Shown piece by piece: positions 1-8,539 of a stretch of 64,000 bases of DNA; position 1 is the first letter of the stretch, and each line of letters opens with the position of its first letter. The stretch spans positions 1,316,001-1,380,000 of the forward strand of contig NZ_CP032125.1 of NCBI RefSeq assembly GCF_003544895.1, given 5' to 3'. Below the pieces are notes generated by a model that worked only from the letters and a program-made list of their open reading frames with translations, did no database searches and was not told the origin of the DNA. The stretch comes from Profundibacter amoris (lineage in GTDB: Bacteria; Pseudomonadota; Alphaproteobacteria; Rhodobacterales; Rhodobacteraceae). The position numbers and the translations under genes were made by a program.

Positions 1-36
1 TTTTCTGATTCAAGCTTAACGCATGCTTAAGACCTT

Positions 37-2376
37 GTGTTGGAAATTAAGAGTCCACGAATCAATCAGCGGGGGCTTTCGGTGGCTCACACGGCGCAAA
101 CGCCTGAAATTCAAATCCGCAAAGCGGGTATTACCACAGGCAGGGTGATTTACCTTGGCCTGATAGGGGCTGTGCTCATTGCGGTTGCATTTTTTGTGCC
201 AGATCCGGCGACGGGTCTGGTTCTGATGGCCGCCGGGCTGACGCTCGGGTTTGTCGGGCTTGCCGTGACGGGATGGACCTATTGGAGAAACCGTGTGCAA
301 AAGGCAGATATTGCCACTCTGGCAGGTATTGTCGGCAATGATGCCTCGCCCTGTTTTGTCACCGACCAGGACGATGAAATCATATATTTCAATCGTGCGG
401 CAACAGACCGGTTTTCAGCCGTAACCGGCAGGCCCTTGTCTTATGTGTTGCGCTATATGGTGGCCAATCCGTCCGCCATGCTTTTTCGTTTGCAAAACAA
501 GGCACAAGCCCTTGGTGCCGCGCAGGAAGATATTGTAACGCGCGACGGAATGCTTGGGCTTATGGTGCACCAGATATCCGGTGACCGCTATCTTTGGCGG
601 CTGGACGCGGAACAAACGGGGCAGGGGCGTGGTGATATCGGCCTGCCGATGCTGACGGTTTCCAAATCGGGAACGGTTCTGTTTATGAACGATATCCTGT
701 GCAGCTTGCTGGGCGGGCGCATGGAAACGCTTGAGGCTGTGTTTAACGACCTGCCTTTGGTCAGCGGTCAGGAACACCAGATTGCGGGTAAGGATGGGCC
801 GATCCGGGTGCTGGTGGCGGAACTGGAAGTGGCCTCGGACCGGCGCGAGATTTATTTGCTGCCAGGTGTTTCGGATGGGCAAAACTGCAATGGCTGGCAG
901 TTTTTTGATGAACTGCCGATTCCGATGATCAAGATATCGACCGACGCCAAAGTTGTTCAGGCCAACCGCTTGGCGCGTAAATTGCTGAATGATCCGATGT
1001 CCGGCGCCACAGAATTGGGAGATCTGGTCGAGGGGCTGGGACGCTCGATTTCCGACTGGATTGCGGATGCGATTGCCGGACGAGGCTTGTCGCGCTCCGA
1101 GGTGTTGCAGGCGCGCAAGACGGATAAAGAAGTGTATTTGCAAGTCAGCCTGAGCCGGATCGAGGAAAATGGCAATCCGGTACTGATTGCGGTGCTGAAT
1201 GACGCGACCGAGTTGAAAACCCTCGAGGCGCAATTCGTGCAAAGCCAGAAAATGCAGGCAATCGGCCAGTTGGCGGGGGGGGTGGCCCATGATTTCAACA
1301 ATCTGCTGACGGCGATTTCCGGCCATTGTGATTTGCTGTTGCTGCGGCATGATCAGGGGGATCCGGATTATGGCGACCTGATGCAGATCAACCAGAACGC
1401 CAACCGTGCCGCCAGTCTGGTTGGCCAGTTGCTTGCCTTTTCGCGCAAACAGAATCTGCAACCCGAGGTCCTTGATCTGCGGGATACATTGTCGGATCTG
1501 ACCCATCTGTTGAACCGGTTGGTCGGGGAAAAGGTGATGCTCTCTCTGTCGCATGATCCGGGTCTGCGCCCGATCCGTGCCGACAAACGCCAGTTGGAAC
1601 AGGTTTTGATGAATCTGGTGGTGAATGCCCGCGATGCGATGCCGGAAGGTGGCGAAATCCGGATCGAGACCGAAGGCGTGACTTTGCCCCATGATATGGA
1701 GCGCGATCGGGCACGGGTCATTGCCGGTGATTATGTGGTTGTGAAAGTCAGCGATGTGGGGATCGGGATATCTCCGGACAAGATCCACAAGATATTCGAG
1801 CCGTTTTACACCACCAAACGGGTTGGCGAAGGCACCGGGCTGGGGCTGTCCACGGTGTATGGCATTGTGAAACAGTCCGGCGGTTTTGTGTTTGTTGACA
1901 GTGTTCCGGGGAAGGGCACCTGCTTTTCGCTGTATTTCCCAGCCTATGACAAACACGAACTGGCTGGGCAAGATACGGGCTCGCAAAAAGCGAAACCCAA
2001 AACCAAGCAAGGCGAGGGGATCATTCTTCTTGTCGAGGACGAAGCCCCTGTGCGGGCCTTTGCGTCACGCGCATTGCGATTGCGGGGATATACGGTTCTG
2101 GAAGCGGAAAACGCCGAAGAGGCGTTAAAAACGCTCGAGGACGAAGGGTTGAAGATCGACGTCTTTGTAACCGATGTCATCATGCCCGGAATGGACGGGC
2201 CAAGCTGGGTTCGCAAAGCGCTGGAAAAACGACCGGACGTCAAGGTGGTGTTCGTGTCGGGGTATGCGGAAGAAGATGTTGTCGATCACCAGTCAAAAAT
2301 TCCCAATTCGGTATTCCTGCCGAAACCTTTTTCTTTGGGTGATCTAACCGCAACGGTGCAAAAACAGCTTCATTAG
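37..2376 (+). CDS. cckA: CckA-type hybrid sensor histidine kinase
   Basis: Membrane hybrid kinase of 779 aa. Two hydrophobic segments lie at about residues 37-54 and 59-80, followed by PAS-like regions (about 95-190 and 285-390). The HisKA box has His418 in GGVAHDFNN, followed by HATPase motifs (NARDAMPEGG, GTGLGLSTVYG). A C-terminal receiver has phospho-acceptor Asp713 in TDVIMPGMDG. This order matches CckA, which in Alphaproteobacteria feeds phosphate through ChpT to CtrA and controls cell cycle, motility and gene-transfer-agent expression; that role is family knowledge. I use the first in-frame GTG at 37, which has no clear ribosome binding site. A slightly later start is possible, because the N-terminal ~30 residues carry no recognisable domain. 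The gene is monocistronic as far as visible. Confidence 0.9.
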   Translation: MLEIKSPRINQRGLSVAHTAQTPEIQIRKAGITTGRVIYLGLIGAVLIAVAFFVPDPATGLVLMAAGLTLGFVGLAVTGWTYWRNRVQKADIATLAGIVGNDASPCFVTDQDDEIIYFNRAATDRFSAVTGRPLSYVLRYMVANPSAMLFRLQNKAQALGAAQEDIVTRDGMLGLMVHQISGDRYLWRLDAEQTGQGRGDIGLPMLTVSKSGTVLFMNDILCSLLGGRMETLEAVFNDLPLVSGQEHQIAGKDGPIRVLVAELEVASDRREIYLLPGVSDGQNCNGWQFFDELPIPMIKISTDAKVVQANRLARKLLNDPMSGATELGDLVEGLGRSISDWIADAIAGRGLSRSEVLQARKTDKEVYLQVSLSRIEENGNPVLIAVLNDATELKTLEAQFVQSQKMQAIGQLAGGVAHDFNNLLTAISGHCDLLLLRHDQGDPDYGDLMQINQNANRAASLVGQLLAFSRKQNLQPEVLDLRDTLSDLTHLLNRLVGEKVMLSLSHDPGLRPIRADKRQLEQVLMNLVVNARDAMPEGGEIRIETEGVTLPHDMERDRARVIAGDYVVVKVSDVGIGISPDKIHKIFEPFYTTKRVGEGTGLGLSTVYGIVKQSGGFVFVDSVPGKGTCFSLYFPAYDKHELAGQDTGSQKAKPKTKQGEGIILLVEDEAPVRAFASRALRLRGYTVLEAENAEEALKTLEDEGLKIDVFVTDVIMPGMDGPSWVRKALEKRPDVKVVFVSGYAEEDVVDHQSKIPNSVFLPKPFSLGDLTATVQKQLH

Positions 2377-2588
2377 CGGCCCTGCGGTGCGGTGTTCGGG
2401 GGCTGGCCTGTTGAAGGGTTCAGTTTTCGATGTCCAGAAAATCATGTTGATGTAATGGGTTGCCGGATAAAGCTAAGGCGAAAATCCATTAACTTATCGC
2501 GGGTAATCACTTTTTAACCATTTTATATAAAATTGTAATTATGAAAAATGGGATTGCAATGTTCTCTTTTTACCCCCATAAGAAATGA

Positions 2589-2603
2589 GAACATGATAGG
2601 AAC
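2589..2603. promoter_or_regulatory. SOS box (LexA site) upstream of recA
   Basis: GAACATGATAGGAAC is a perfect match to the alphaproteobacterial LexA operator GAAC-N7-GAAC and sits 50 bp before the recA start codon. The first half-site is also the right arm (GAGAAC, 2587-2592) of an imperfect inverted repeat whose left arm GTTCTC is at 2561-2566. LexA repression and DNA-damage induction of recA are inferred from this match. Confidence 0.85.
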
Positions 2604-2652
2604 ATTTACGGATTGCTGCGCTTGCGTGGTTATGAAATAAGGGACGGGAACA

Positions 2653-3726
2653 ATGGCAACGGCAGATTTATTGAAAATGGCAGACAAGCGCGACACCGAC
2701 AAACAAAAGGCGCTGGATTCAGCGCTGGCCCAGATTGAACGCCAATTTGGCAAAGGCTCGATCATGAAACTGGGTCAGGAGGGCGCGGTTCAGGAAATCG
2801 AGGCCACCTCGACGGGTTCACTGGGGCTTGATATTGCCCTTGGGATTGGCGGCATTCCCAAAGGGCGGGTGGTCGAAATCTATGGGCCGGAATCTTCGGG
2901 CAAAACCACCTTAACTTTGCATTGCATTGCCGAAGCCCAGAAAAAGGGCGGGGTTTGCGCTTTCGTTGATGCGGAACATGCGCTGGACCCGCTTTATGCA
3001 AAAAACCTGGGTGTGAACACGGATGAATTGCTGATCTCACAACCAGATACGGGTGAGCAGGCGCTGGAAATCACCGACACGCTGGTGCGTTCAGGGGCCG
3101 TTAGCATGGTGGTGGTCGATTCAGTTGCCGCGCTGACACCCAAATCCGAACTGGAAGGCGACATGGGCGATGCCAGTGTTGGCGTCCATGCCCGCTTGAT
3201 GAGCCAGGCGATGCGTAAACTGACCAGCTCGATCTCGCGATCCGGTTGCACGGTTATTTTCATCAACCAGATCCGCATGAAAATCGGCGTGATGTTCGGC
3301 AGCCCCGAAACCACGACGGGCGGCAATGCGCTGAAATTCTATTCCTCGGTGCGTCTGGATATCCGCCGGATTGGCGCCCTGAAGGACCGTGATGAAATTG
3401 TTGGCAACGCCACCCGCGTGAAAGTTGTTAAAAACAAGGTGGCACCGCCGTTCAAACAGGTAGAATTCGACATCATGTATGGCGAAGGCATCTCCAAGAT
3501 GGGCGAATTGCTGGACCTCGGGGTGAAAGCCGGCATCGTTGACAAATCCGGTTCCTGGTATTCCTACGGGGATGAGCGCATCGGGCAGGGGCGCGAAAAT
3601 GCCAAGACCTATCTGAAAGAACACCAGCGCATCGCCTATGAGATCGAGGATAAAATCCGCGCCGCCCATGGGCTTGATTTCGAGATGCCGGAAATTTCCG
3701 AAGACGGGGACGTTCTGGAAGCGTGA
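2653..3726 (+). CDS. recA: Recombinase RecA
   Basis: RecA (357 aa) is the DNA-dependent ATPase that pairs homologous strands and triggers LexA self-cleavage. Walker A is GPESSGKT at residues 78-85. Walker B (VVVDSVAAL), the L2-loop region ([22 protein letters not shown]) and the acidic C-terminus ([11 protein letters not shown]) are all present. The ATG at 2653 follows a GGGACGGG purine stretch. A near-perfect SOS box lies 50 bp upstream and a strong hairpin terminator follows the stop, so the gene is probably a single LexA-controlled transcription unit. Length is normal for Alphaproteobacteria. Confidence 0.98.
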   Translation: MATADLLKMADKRDTDKQKALDSALAQIERQFGKGSIMKLGQEGAVQEIEATSTGSLGLDIALGIGGIPKGRVVEIYGPESSGKTTLTLHCIAEAQKKGGVCAFVDAEHALDPLYAKNLGVNTDELLISQPDTGEQALEITDTLVRSGAVSMVVVDSVAALTPKSELEGDMGDASVGVHARLMSQAMRKLTSSISRSGCTVIFINQIRMKIGVMFGSPETTTGGNALKFYSSVRLDIRRIGALKDRDEIVGNATRVKVVKNKVAPPFKQVEFDIMYGEGISKMGELLDLGVKAGIVDKSGSWYSYGDERIGQGRENAKTYLKEHQRIAYEIEDKIRAAHGLDFEMPEISEDGDVLEA

Positions 3727-3747
3727 GTTAACGCAAGATTTACGAAC

Positions 3748-3785
3748 AGGGCCGCGGGCAAATTGCCTTTGCGGCCCTTTCTTAC
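3748..3785 (+). terminator. Rho-independent terminator after recA
   Basis: The arms AGGGCCGC (3748-3755) and GCGGCCCT (3771-3778) enclose a second small inverted repeat (GGCAA/TTGCC) and are followed by TTTCTT. The structure lies 22 bp after the recA stop and separates recA from alaS. Confidence 0.85.
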
Positions 3786-3852
3786 GGTGGACAGGCGTGG
3801 CGGGGGGCGATAAACGGGTTTGACCCGACCTTCAGCCCAAAAAGAGCCTGAT

Positions 3853-6516
3853 ATGCGAAGCCTGAATGATATCCGAAGCACATTTCTGAACTACTATGGA
3901 AAGCAGGGGCACGAGATCGTGCCAAGCTCGCCCCTGGTTCCGCGCAATGACCCGACGTTGATGTTTGCCAATTCGGGCATGGTGCAGTTCAAAAACCTGT
4001 TCACCGGCGTTGAAACCCGCGAGTACAAACGCGCAGCCTCGGCGCAGAAATGCGTGCGGGCGGGCGGCAAACACAACGATCTGGACAATGTTGGCTATAC
4101 CGCGCGGCATCATACGTTTTTCGAAATGCTGGGCAATTTTTCCTTTGGGGATTATTTCAAGGACGAGGCCATTGCCTTTGCCTGGGAATTGATCACCAAG
4201 GAGCTGGAAATTCCGGCCGAAAAACTGCTGGTGACGGTCTATCACACCGATGACGAGGCGGCGGCAATCTGGAAAAAGGTTGCGGGTATTTCCGACGACA
4301 AGATTATCCGCATTCCAACCAGCGACAATTTCTGGTCGATGGGGGCAACCGGCCCCTGTGGCCCGTGCTCCGAGATTTTCTATGATCACGGCGACCACAT
4401 CTGGGGTGGCCCACCCGGCACGCCTGAGGAAGATGGCGACCGGTTCGTTGAAATCTGGAATCTGGTGTTCATGCAATATGAACAACACGAGGATGGCAGC
4501 CGCACCGATCTGCCGAACCAGTCGATCGACACCGGCATGGGGATCGAGCGGGTGGCGGCGCTGTTGCAGGGCACCAATGACAACTATGCAACCGACCTGA
4601 TGCGCAGCCTGATTGAGGCAAGCGCGCACGCAACTTCGACCGATCCGGACGGGCCGGGCAAGACGCATCATCGGGTGATTGCAGACCATCTGCGCTCGAC
4701 GTCCTTCCTGCTGGCGGACGGGGTGATGCCCAGCAATGACGGACGGGGCTATGTGCTGCGCCGGATCATGCGCCGGGCAATGCGGCATGCGCATTTGCTG
4801 GGGGCGAAGGATCCGCTGATGTATAAACTGGTGCCGGAACTAGTGAAACAGATGGGCGCGGCCTATCCGGAACTGGGGCAGGCGCAGGCCTTGATCGAGG
4901 AAACCCTGCATCAGGAAGAAACCCGTTTCAAACAGACGCTTGACCGTGGTCTAAAGCTGTTGGATGACGAATTGGCGGCCCTGCCCGAAGGGGCGGATTT
5001 GCCTGGCGAGGCAGCGTTCAAACTGTATGACACCTATGGATTCCCGCTGGATCTGACGCAGGATGCCCTGCGCGAAAAGGGCCGCGCGGTGGATACCGAC
5101 GGGTTTGACGCAGCAATGCAGGCGCAAAAGGAAAAGGCGCGCGCGGCCTGGGCCGGTACCGGCGAGTCGGCGGATGCCGCGATCTGGTTCGATCTGGCAC
5201 AGGAGCATGGCGCGACCGAGTTTCTGGGCTATGACACCGAGGTCGCCGAGGGGCAGATTTTGGCGCTGGTGCAGGATGGCAAGCCGGTGCAATCGGCCAA
5301 GGCTGGGGAACAGGTGCAGATCGTGCTGAACCAGACCCCGTTCTATGCCGAAAGTGGCGGGCAGGTTGGCGACAGCGGTGTGCTGAAGGTCGATGGCGGC
5401 GCAGCACAGATCACCGACACCAAAAAGACCGCGGATGTGTTCATCCATATTGCCGAAGTGTCCGAGGGCGAGTTGCGCGTCGGGCAGGGGGCTGAACTGG
5501 AAGTGGATCACGCGCGGCGCGGGGCCATTCGGGCCAACCACTCGGCCACGCATCTGTTGCACGAGGCCTTGCGGCAGGCGTTGGGGGATCATGTGGCGCA
5601 GCGTGGGTCGCTGAATGCGGCTGACCGGCTGCGGTTCGATTTCTCGCACGGCAAGGCGCTGACAGAGGAACAGTTGCAATCGGTCGAGGCCGAGGTGAAC
5701 GAGTATATCCGCCAGAACACGGCTGTTGAAACCCGGATCATGACACCGGATGACGCGCGCGGGTTGGGGGCGCAGGCGCTGTTTGGCGAAAAATACGGCG
5801 ACGAGGTGCGCGTGGTGTCGATGGGCACCCAGACGGGCAGCGGCAAGGGCGCCGATAAAGACACCTATTCGCTGGAGCTGTGCGGCGGCACCCATGTGAA
5901 ACAGACCGGCGATATCGGGCTGTTTGCGCTGTTGGGCGATAGCGCGTCTTCGGCCGGTGTGCGGCGGATCGAGGCGCTGACCGGGGCTGCGGCGCTGGAC
6001 TATCTGGCCGGCAAAGAACGGGCCTTGGCCGAGGTTGCAGGTTTGCTCAAGGCGCAGGCGTCCGAAGTTGGCACGCGCGTCAAGGCATTGCTGGACGAGC
6101 GCAAGGCGTTGCAAAACGAAGTGGCGCAGTTGCGGCGCGAGTTGGCGATGGCCGGTGGCGCGGGTCAGGGCGGCGCGCAGGATGTTAAGGAAATCAACGG
6201 TATCAAATTTATCGCGCAGGTGTTGAGCGGTGTCAGCGGCAAGGATTTGCGCGCGCTGATTGACGAGCACAAGGCCAGGATAGGGTCGGGTGCGGTTCTG
6301 TTAATCGCTGATACCGGCGGTAAGGCTGCTGTGGCGGCAGGGGTTAGCGATGATCTGACCGACCGCATTTCGGCGGTGGATATCGTCAAGGTGGCGGTTG
6401 CGGCATTGGGCGGGATCGGTGGCGGCGGCCGCCCCGATATGGCGCAAGGCGGTGGCAAGGATGTTGAAAACGCCGAGGCCGCGATCAAGGCGGCAGAAGA
6501 AATTTTGGAGGGATAG
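3853..6516 (+). CDS. alaS: Alanyl-tRNA synthetase
   Basis: AlaRS (about 887 aa) charges tRNA-Ala in the cytoplasm. The N-terminal class II catalytic domain begins [14 protein letters not shown]. The editing domain has the zinc-binding [11 protein letters not shown] and CGGTH motifs. A C-terminal coiled coil and DHHA1 domain ends with [13 protein letters not shown]. The open frame extends 33 bp upstream, but the residues before the ATG at 3853 are not alaS-like and this ATG gives the usual family start and length. The next gene begins 3 bp after the stop, suggesting cotranscription. Confidence 0.97.
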   Translation: MRSLNDIRSTFLNYYGKQGHEIVPSSPLVPRNDPTLMFANSGMVQFKNLFTGVETREYKRAASAQKCVRAGGKHNDLDNVGYTARHHTFFEMLGNFSFGDYFKDEAIAFAWELITKELEIPAEKLLVTVYHTDDEAAAIWKKVAGISDDKIIRIPTSDNFWSMGATGPCGPCSEIFYDHGDHIWGGPPGTPEEDGDRFVEIWNLVFMQYEQHEDGSRTDLPNQSIDTGMGIERVAALLQGTNDNYATDLMRSLIEASAHATSTDPDGPGKTHHRVIADHLRSTSFLLADGVMPSNDGRGYVLRRIMRRAMRHAHLLGAKDPLMYKLVPELVKQMGAAYPELGQAQALIEETLHQEETRFKQTLDRGLKLLDDELAALPEGADLPGEAAFKLYDTYGFPLDLTQDALREKGRAVDTDGFDAAMQAQKEKARAAWAGTGESADAAIWFDLAQEHGATEFLGYDTEVAEGQILALVQDGKPVQSAKAGEQVQIVLNQTPFYAESGGQVGDSGVLKVDGGAAQITDTKKTADVFIHIAEVSEGELRVGQGAELEVDHARRGAIRANHSATHLLHEALRQALGDHVAQRGSLNAADRLRFDFSHGKALTEEQLQSVEAEVNEYIRQNTAVETRIMTPDDARGLGAQALFGEKYGDEVRVVSMGTQTGSGKGADKDTYSLELCGGTHVKQTGDIGLFALLGDSASSAGVRRIEALTGAAALDYLAGKERALAEVAGLLKAQASEVGTRVKALLDERKALQNEVAQLRRELAMAGGAGQGGAQDVKEINGIKFIAQVLSGVSGKDLRALIDEHKARIGSGAVLLIADTGGKAAVAAGVSDDLTDRISAVDIVKVAVAALGGIGGGGRPDMAQGGGKDVENAEAAIKAAEEILEG

Positions 6517-6519
6517 TGA

Positions 6520-6804
6520 ATGGTTGCTTATGCGATGGTGCACATAGATGTGAACGACGCCGAAAAATATGCGAAATATGCAGAGCTGGCGGGGCCGGCG
6601 GTTGCGAAATACGGCGGCGAGTTTTTGGCCCGCGGCGGCGAGTGTTTCCACATGGAGGGCAAAGGCCGGTCGCGCAATGTGATTATCCGGTTCAAGGATA
6701 TGGAAACGGCAAAATCGTTCTACCATTCGCCGGAATACCAAGAGGCGCTTTCCTATGGCTTGCCTGCGGCGGATCGCGAATATACCTTTGTCGAAGGTGT
6801 GTAA
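6520..6804 (+). CDS. DUF1330 domain-containing protein
   Basis: Small cytoplasmic protein of 94 aa made of one DUF1330 alpha/beta domain (dimeric alpha/beta-barrel fold). The opening AYAMVHIDVNDAEKYAKYAE and the closing FKDMETAKSFYHSPEYQEAL pattern are typical. No enzymatic function is established for the family. It starts 3 bp after alaS and ends just before a strong terminator, so it is likely the last gene of the alaS transcript. Confidence 0.85.
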   Translation: MVAYAMVHIDVNDAEKYAKYAELAGPAVAKYGGEFLARGGECFHMEGKGRSRNVIIRFKDMETAKSFYHSPEYQEALSYGLPAADREYTFVEGV

Positions 6805-6822
6805 CGTCGTTTGAAAACTCTG

Positions 6823-6850
6823 AACGGGGCCTTTGTGGCCCCGTTTATTT
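6823..6850 (+). terminator. Terminator after alaS-DUF1330
   Basis: The perfect 9-bp arms AACGGGGCC (6823-6831) and GGCCCCGTT (6837-6845) flank a 5-nt loop and are followed by TATTTTGTT. Confidence 0.88.
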
Positions 6851-7300
6851 TGTTGCTGCACTGATTCACAGTTGCCGGGCATCAAAAACCTAAGGGAAAA
6901 GCGCGGATTCCCGTTGGAATAGGCAAGAACATTCCCTAACGTAAACAAAATCAAGAAAAACCGGAAAAATACCGTGAATTTTTCGTGTATCTGCAAGGAT
7001 TCCCGAATTCACGCTCGGTCGGTTTTCAGGCTTGTGCTATCTATAGTGTACTGAATAGTCGGATCGGAATTTGATCCAGAAATTTATTGAACGGTTAAGA
7101 TAAGCACAAGTTTTTTAAGCATTATTTTATAATTTGCGATACGTTAAATGCCAAAGTAATTACCTCCCTGTCGGCGGCGCCGGATACCGAATTCCTGACT
7201 AGCAGCAGGAACCGGTTCTGGCGTATCCTTCATGGAAAAGCGTGAAAATTCCACCTAAACCGAGTATCGGATACACCGGAATTTGCCCGTTATTTACACG
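6851..7300. other. Low-GC intergenic stretch without a gene
   Basis: About 450 bp, noticeably richer in A+T than the flanking core genes. No convincing reading frame, tRNA or hairpin of note was found apart from a short GGATC/GATCC dyad near 7062-7078. It marks the left edge of the accessory block that follows. Confidence 0.5.
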
Positions 7301-8296
7301 TTATAATGCCAGCAGTTTTTCGAGCGTATCTACCGGACATTTCAGGCTCCCGTCATCTGGTGACCAGCGGCCGGCGTCGCTTCCGGCTTGATGCCAATAG
7401 GTGTCGGGGTCGGAAATCAGCATGCCGATAATGGTGTCACATAGAATATAACTGCCAAGCGAACCAATCAAACACCGTCCATCCTGCAGTTCCATTTCGT
7501 TAACCAGAAACACCCAGATCGGCATTTTCGCGGTGTTCATATGCAGCTGTGGCTGGGCCAGCACGATGCCGGTGCGTTTGAATATGTCTTGAATGGCATC
7601 CTGTGCAGACGGGAAGCTGTGCAGGTTCAAATCATAAATCAGCGACATCGGGGATGGCTTATCTTTCAGAGTGCCATGACATAGATACAAAGCGAGCGGG
7701 ACCGTCAGGAAAATGAATTCTTTTGGATAGGTTTGTTCACGGCTGCTCTCCAACGCATTTTGACGTTTGAATTCGGAGTATAGCGGTGCTTTGGAATTCA
7801 AAATTTCGGTTTGCAGGTTTTCGTCGATCATGCCGGGTAAAACCAGATTCATCAGCATCCATTGGTAATGATAATGGGCCTCTGTCGTGGCGCGGGCAAT
7901 CGCGGCTTTGCGCGTTTGACCTGCGGATTGGAATACCACGACCAGCATATCAAACAATTTCTGAAAGGCATGTTCAACCCTGCTTGTTTCAGGGTTGTTT
8001 GCCTGCTGGATATCGTCGTCGATCCGGGCAATCCAGTCGGGTGCAAAGATATGGTCCCCGCCATCCGGGGGGCTTGTGTGGATCGTTGTTGTGAAATTCT
8101 TAAAGAACAACTGCCCCAGTACCAGCGCGAAATCGGTGCCCTCCTTTTCAGAGGGCAGGGCCGCCAGCAGGCTGCTGGTTGTTTGTTCCTCGAGCATTCT
8201 TGTGTCGGTTTCCGGGACGGTCAAATGTTTGATATTCTGGAATAAAGACGCTGTATTCAATTTGTTTGCACTGCATAATAAGGAGAGCATGATCAT
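7301..8296 (-). CDS. Divergent, shortened animal-type heme-peroxidase homologue, probably without heme ligands
   Basis: 331 aa with no signal peptide. Three blocks resemble bacterial members of the animal heme peroxidase superfamily: LGQLFFKNFTTT near residue 63 (family GQFxDHDxT), the HYQWMLMNLVLPGMID block (family WHYQWxVxxxFLP), and a C-terminal GSLGSYILCDTIIGMLISDP block (family VGSxIVAExxIGLLxxDP). In the first block the catalytic DHD reads FKN. Where the family has RFHN with the proximal histidine, this protein reads LFDML. It therefore looks like a heme-free pseudo-enzyme about 200 residues shorter than active members. The alignment was done by eye. It is transcribed away from the regulator/PAP2/protease operon. 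No good ribosome binding site precedes either ATG (8296 or 8290). Confidence 0.5.
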   Translation of the reverse strand: MIMLSLLCSANKLNTASLFQNIKHLTVPETDTRMLEEQTTSSLLAALPSEKEGTDFALVLGQLFFKNFTTTIHTSPPDGGDHIFAPDWIARIDDDIQQANNPETSRVEHAFQKLFDMLVVVFQSAGQTRKAAIARATTEAHYHYQWMLMNLVLPGMIDENLQTEILNSKAPLYSEFKRQNALESSREQTYPKEFIFLTVPLALYLCHGTLKDKPSPMSLIYDLNLHSFPSAQDAIQDIFKRTGIVLAQPQLHMNTAKMPIWVFLVNEMELQDGRCLIGSLGSYILCDTIIGMLISDPDTYWHQAGSDAGRWSPDDGSLKCPVDTLEKLLAL

Positions 8297-8398
8297 TTAT
8301 TATCACTTTGCTATCTATGGATTAAATGATGAGAGTGGTTGTTTTCGGTAGCAAGATATCGACAGTTTCACCCGCCTGCGCCAACCGTGCGCCTATTT

Positions 8399-8428
8399 AT
8401 CGTGAATATATCGTGAATAATGGCGTGA
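8399..8428. promoter_or_regulatory. Tandem 11-bp direct repeat, candidate operator
   Basis: ATCGTGAATAT (8399-8409) is followed immediately by ATCGTGAATAA (8410-8420), and a third CGTGA core lies at 8424-8428, giving core spacings of 11 and 12 bp. OmpR/SARP-type winged-helix proteins typically bind such helical-turn direct repeats. The site lies in the divergent intergenic region, 112 bp upstream of a gene encoding a winged-helix regulator. Autoregulation is inferred. Confidence 0.45.
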
Positions 8429-8539
8429 TCTGAAAAAACGCCGTTAACTTTTACAAAAAGCTGTCATTTCATTTCGGGATTACGTTACGGCAATTAATTT
8501 TAAACTATCGTTATCGCTTATATTTTGGAGGCACTGGGA

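Noticed and set aside
415-2010. Long minus-strand open frame opposite cckA (531 codons)
   Set aside because: It mirrors the codon structure of cckA on the other strand, has no ribosome binding site and its translation (rich in Gln, His, Arg, Ile) matches no protein type. It is a high-GC shadow.
4951-6270. 439-codon minus-strand frame opposite alaS
   Set aside because: Same shadow effect; alaS is full length and unmistakable on the plus strand.
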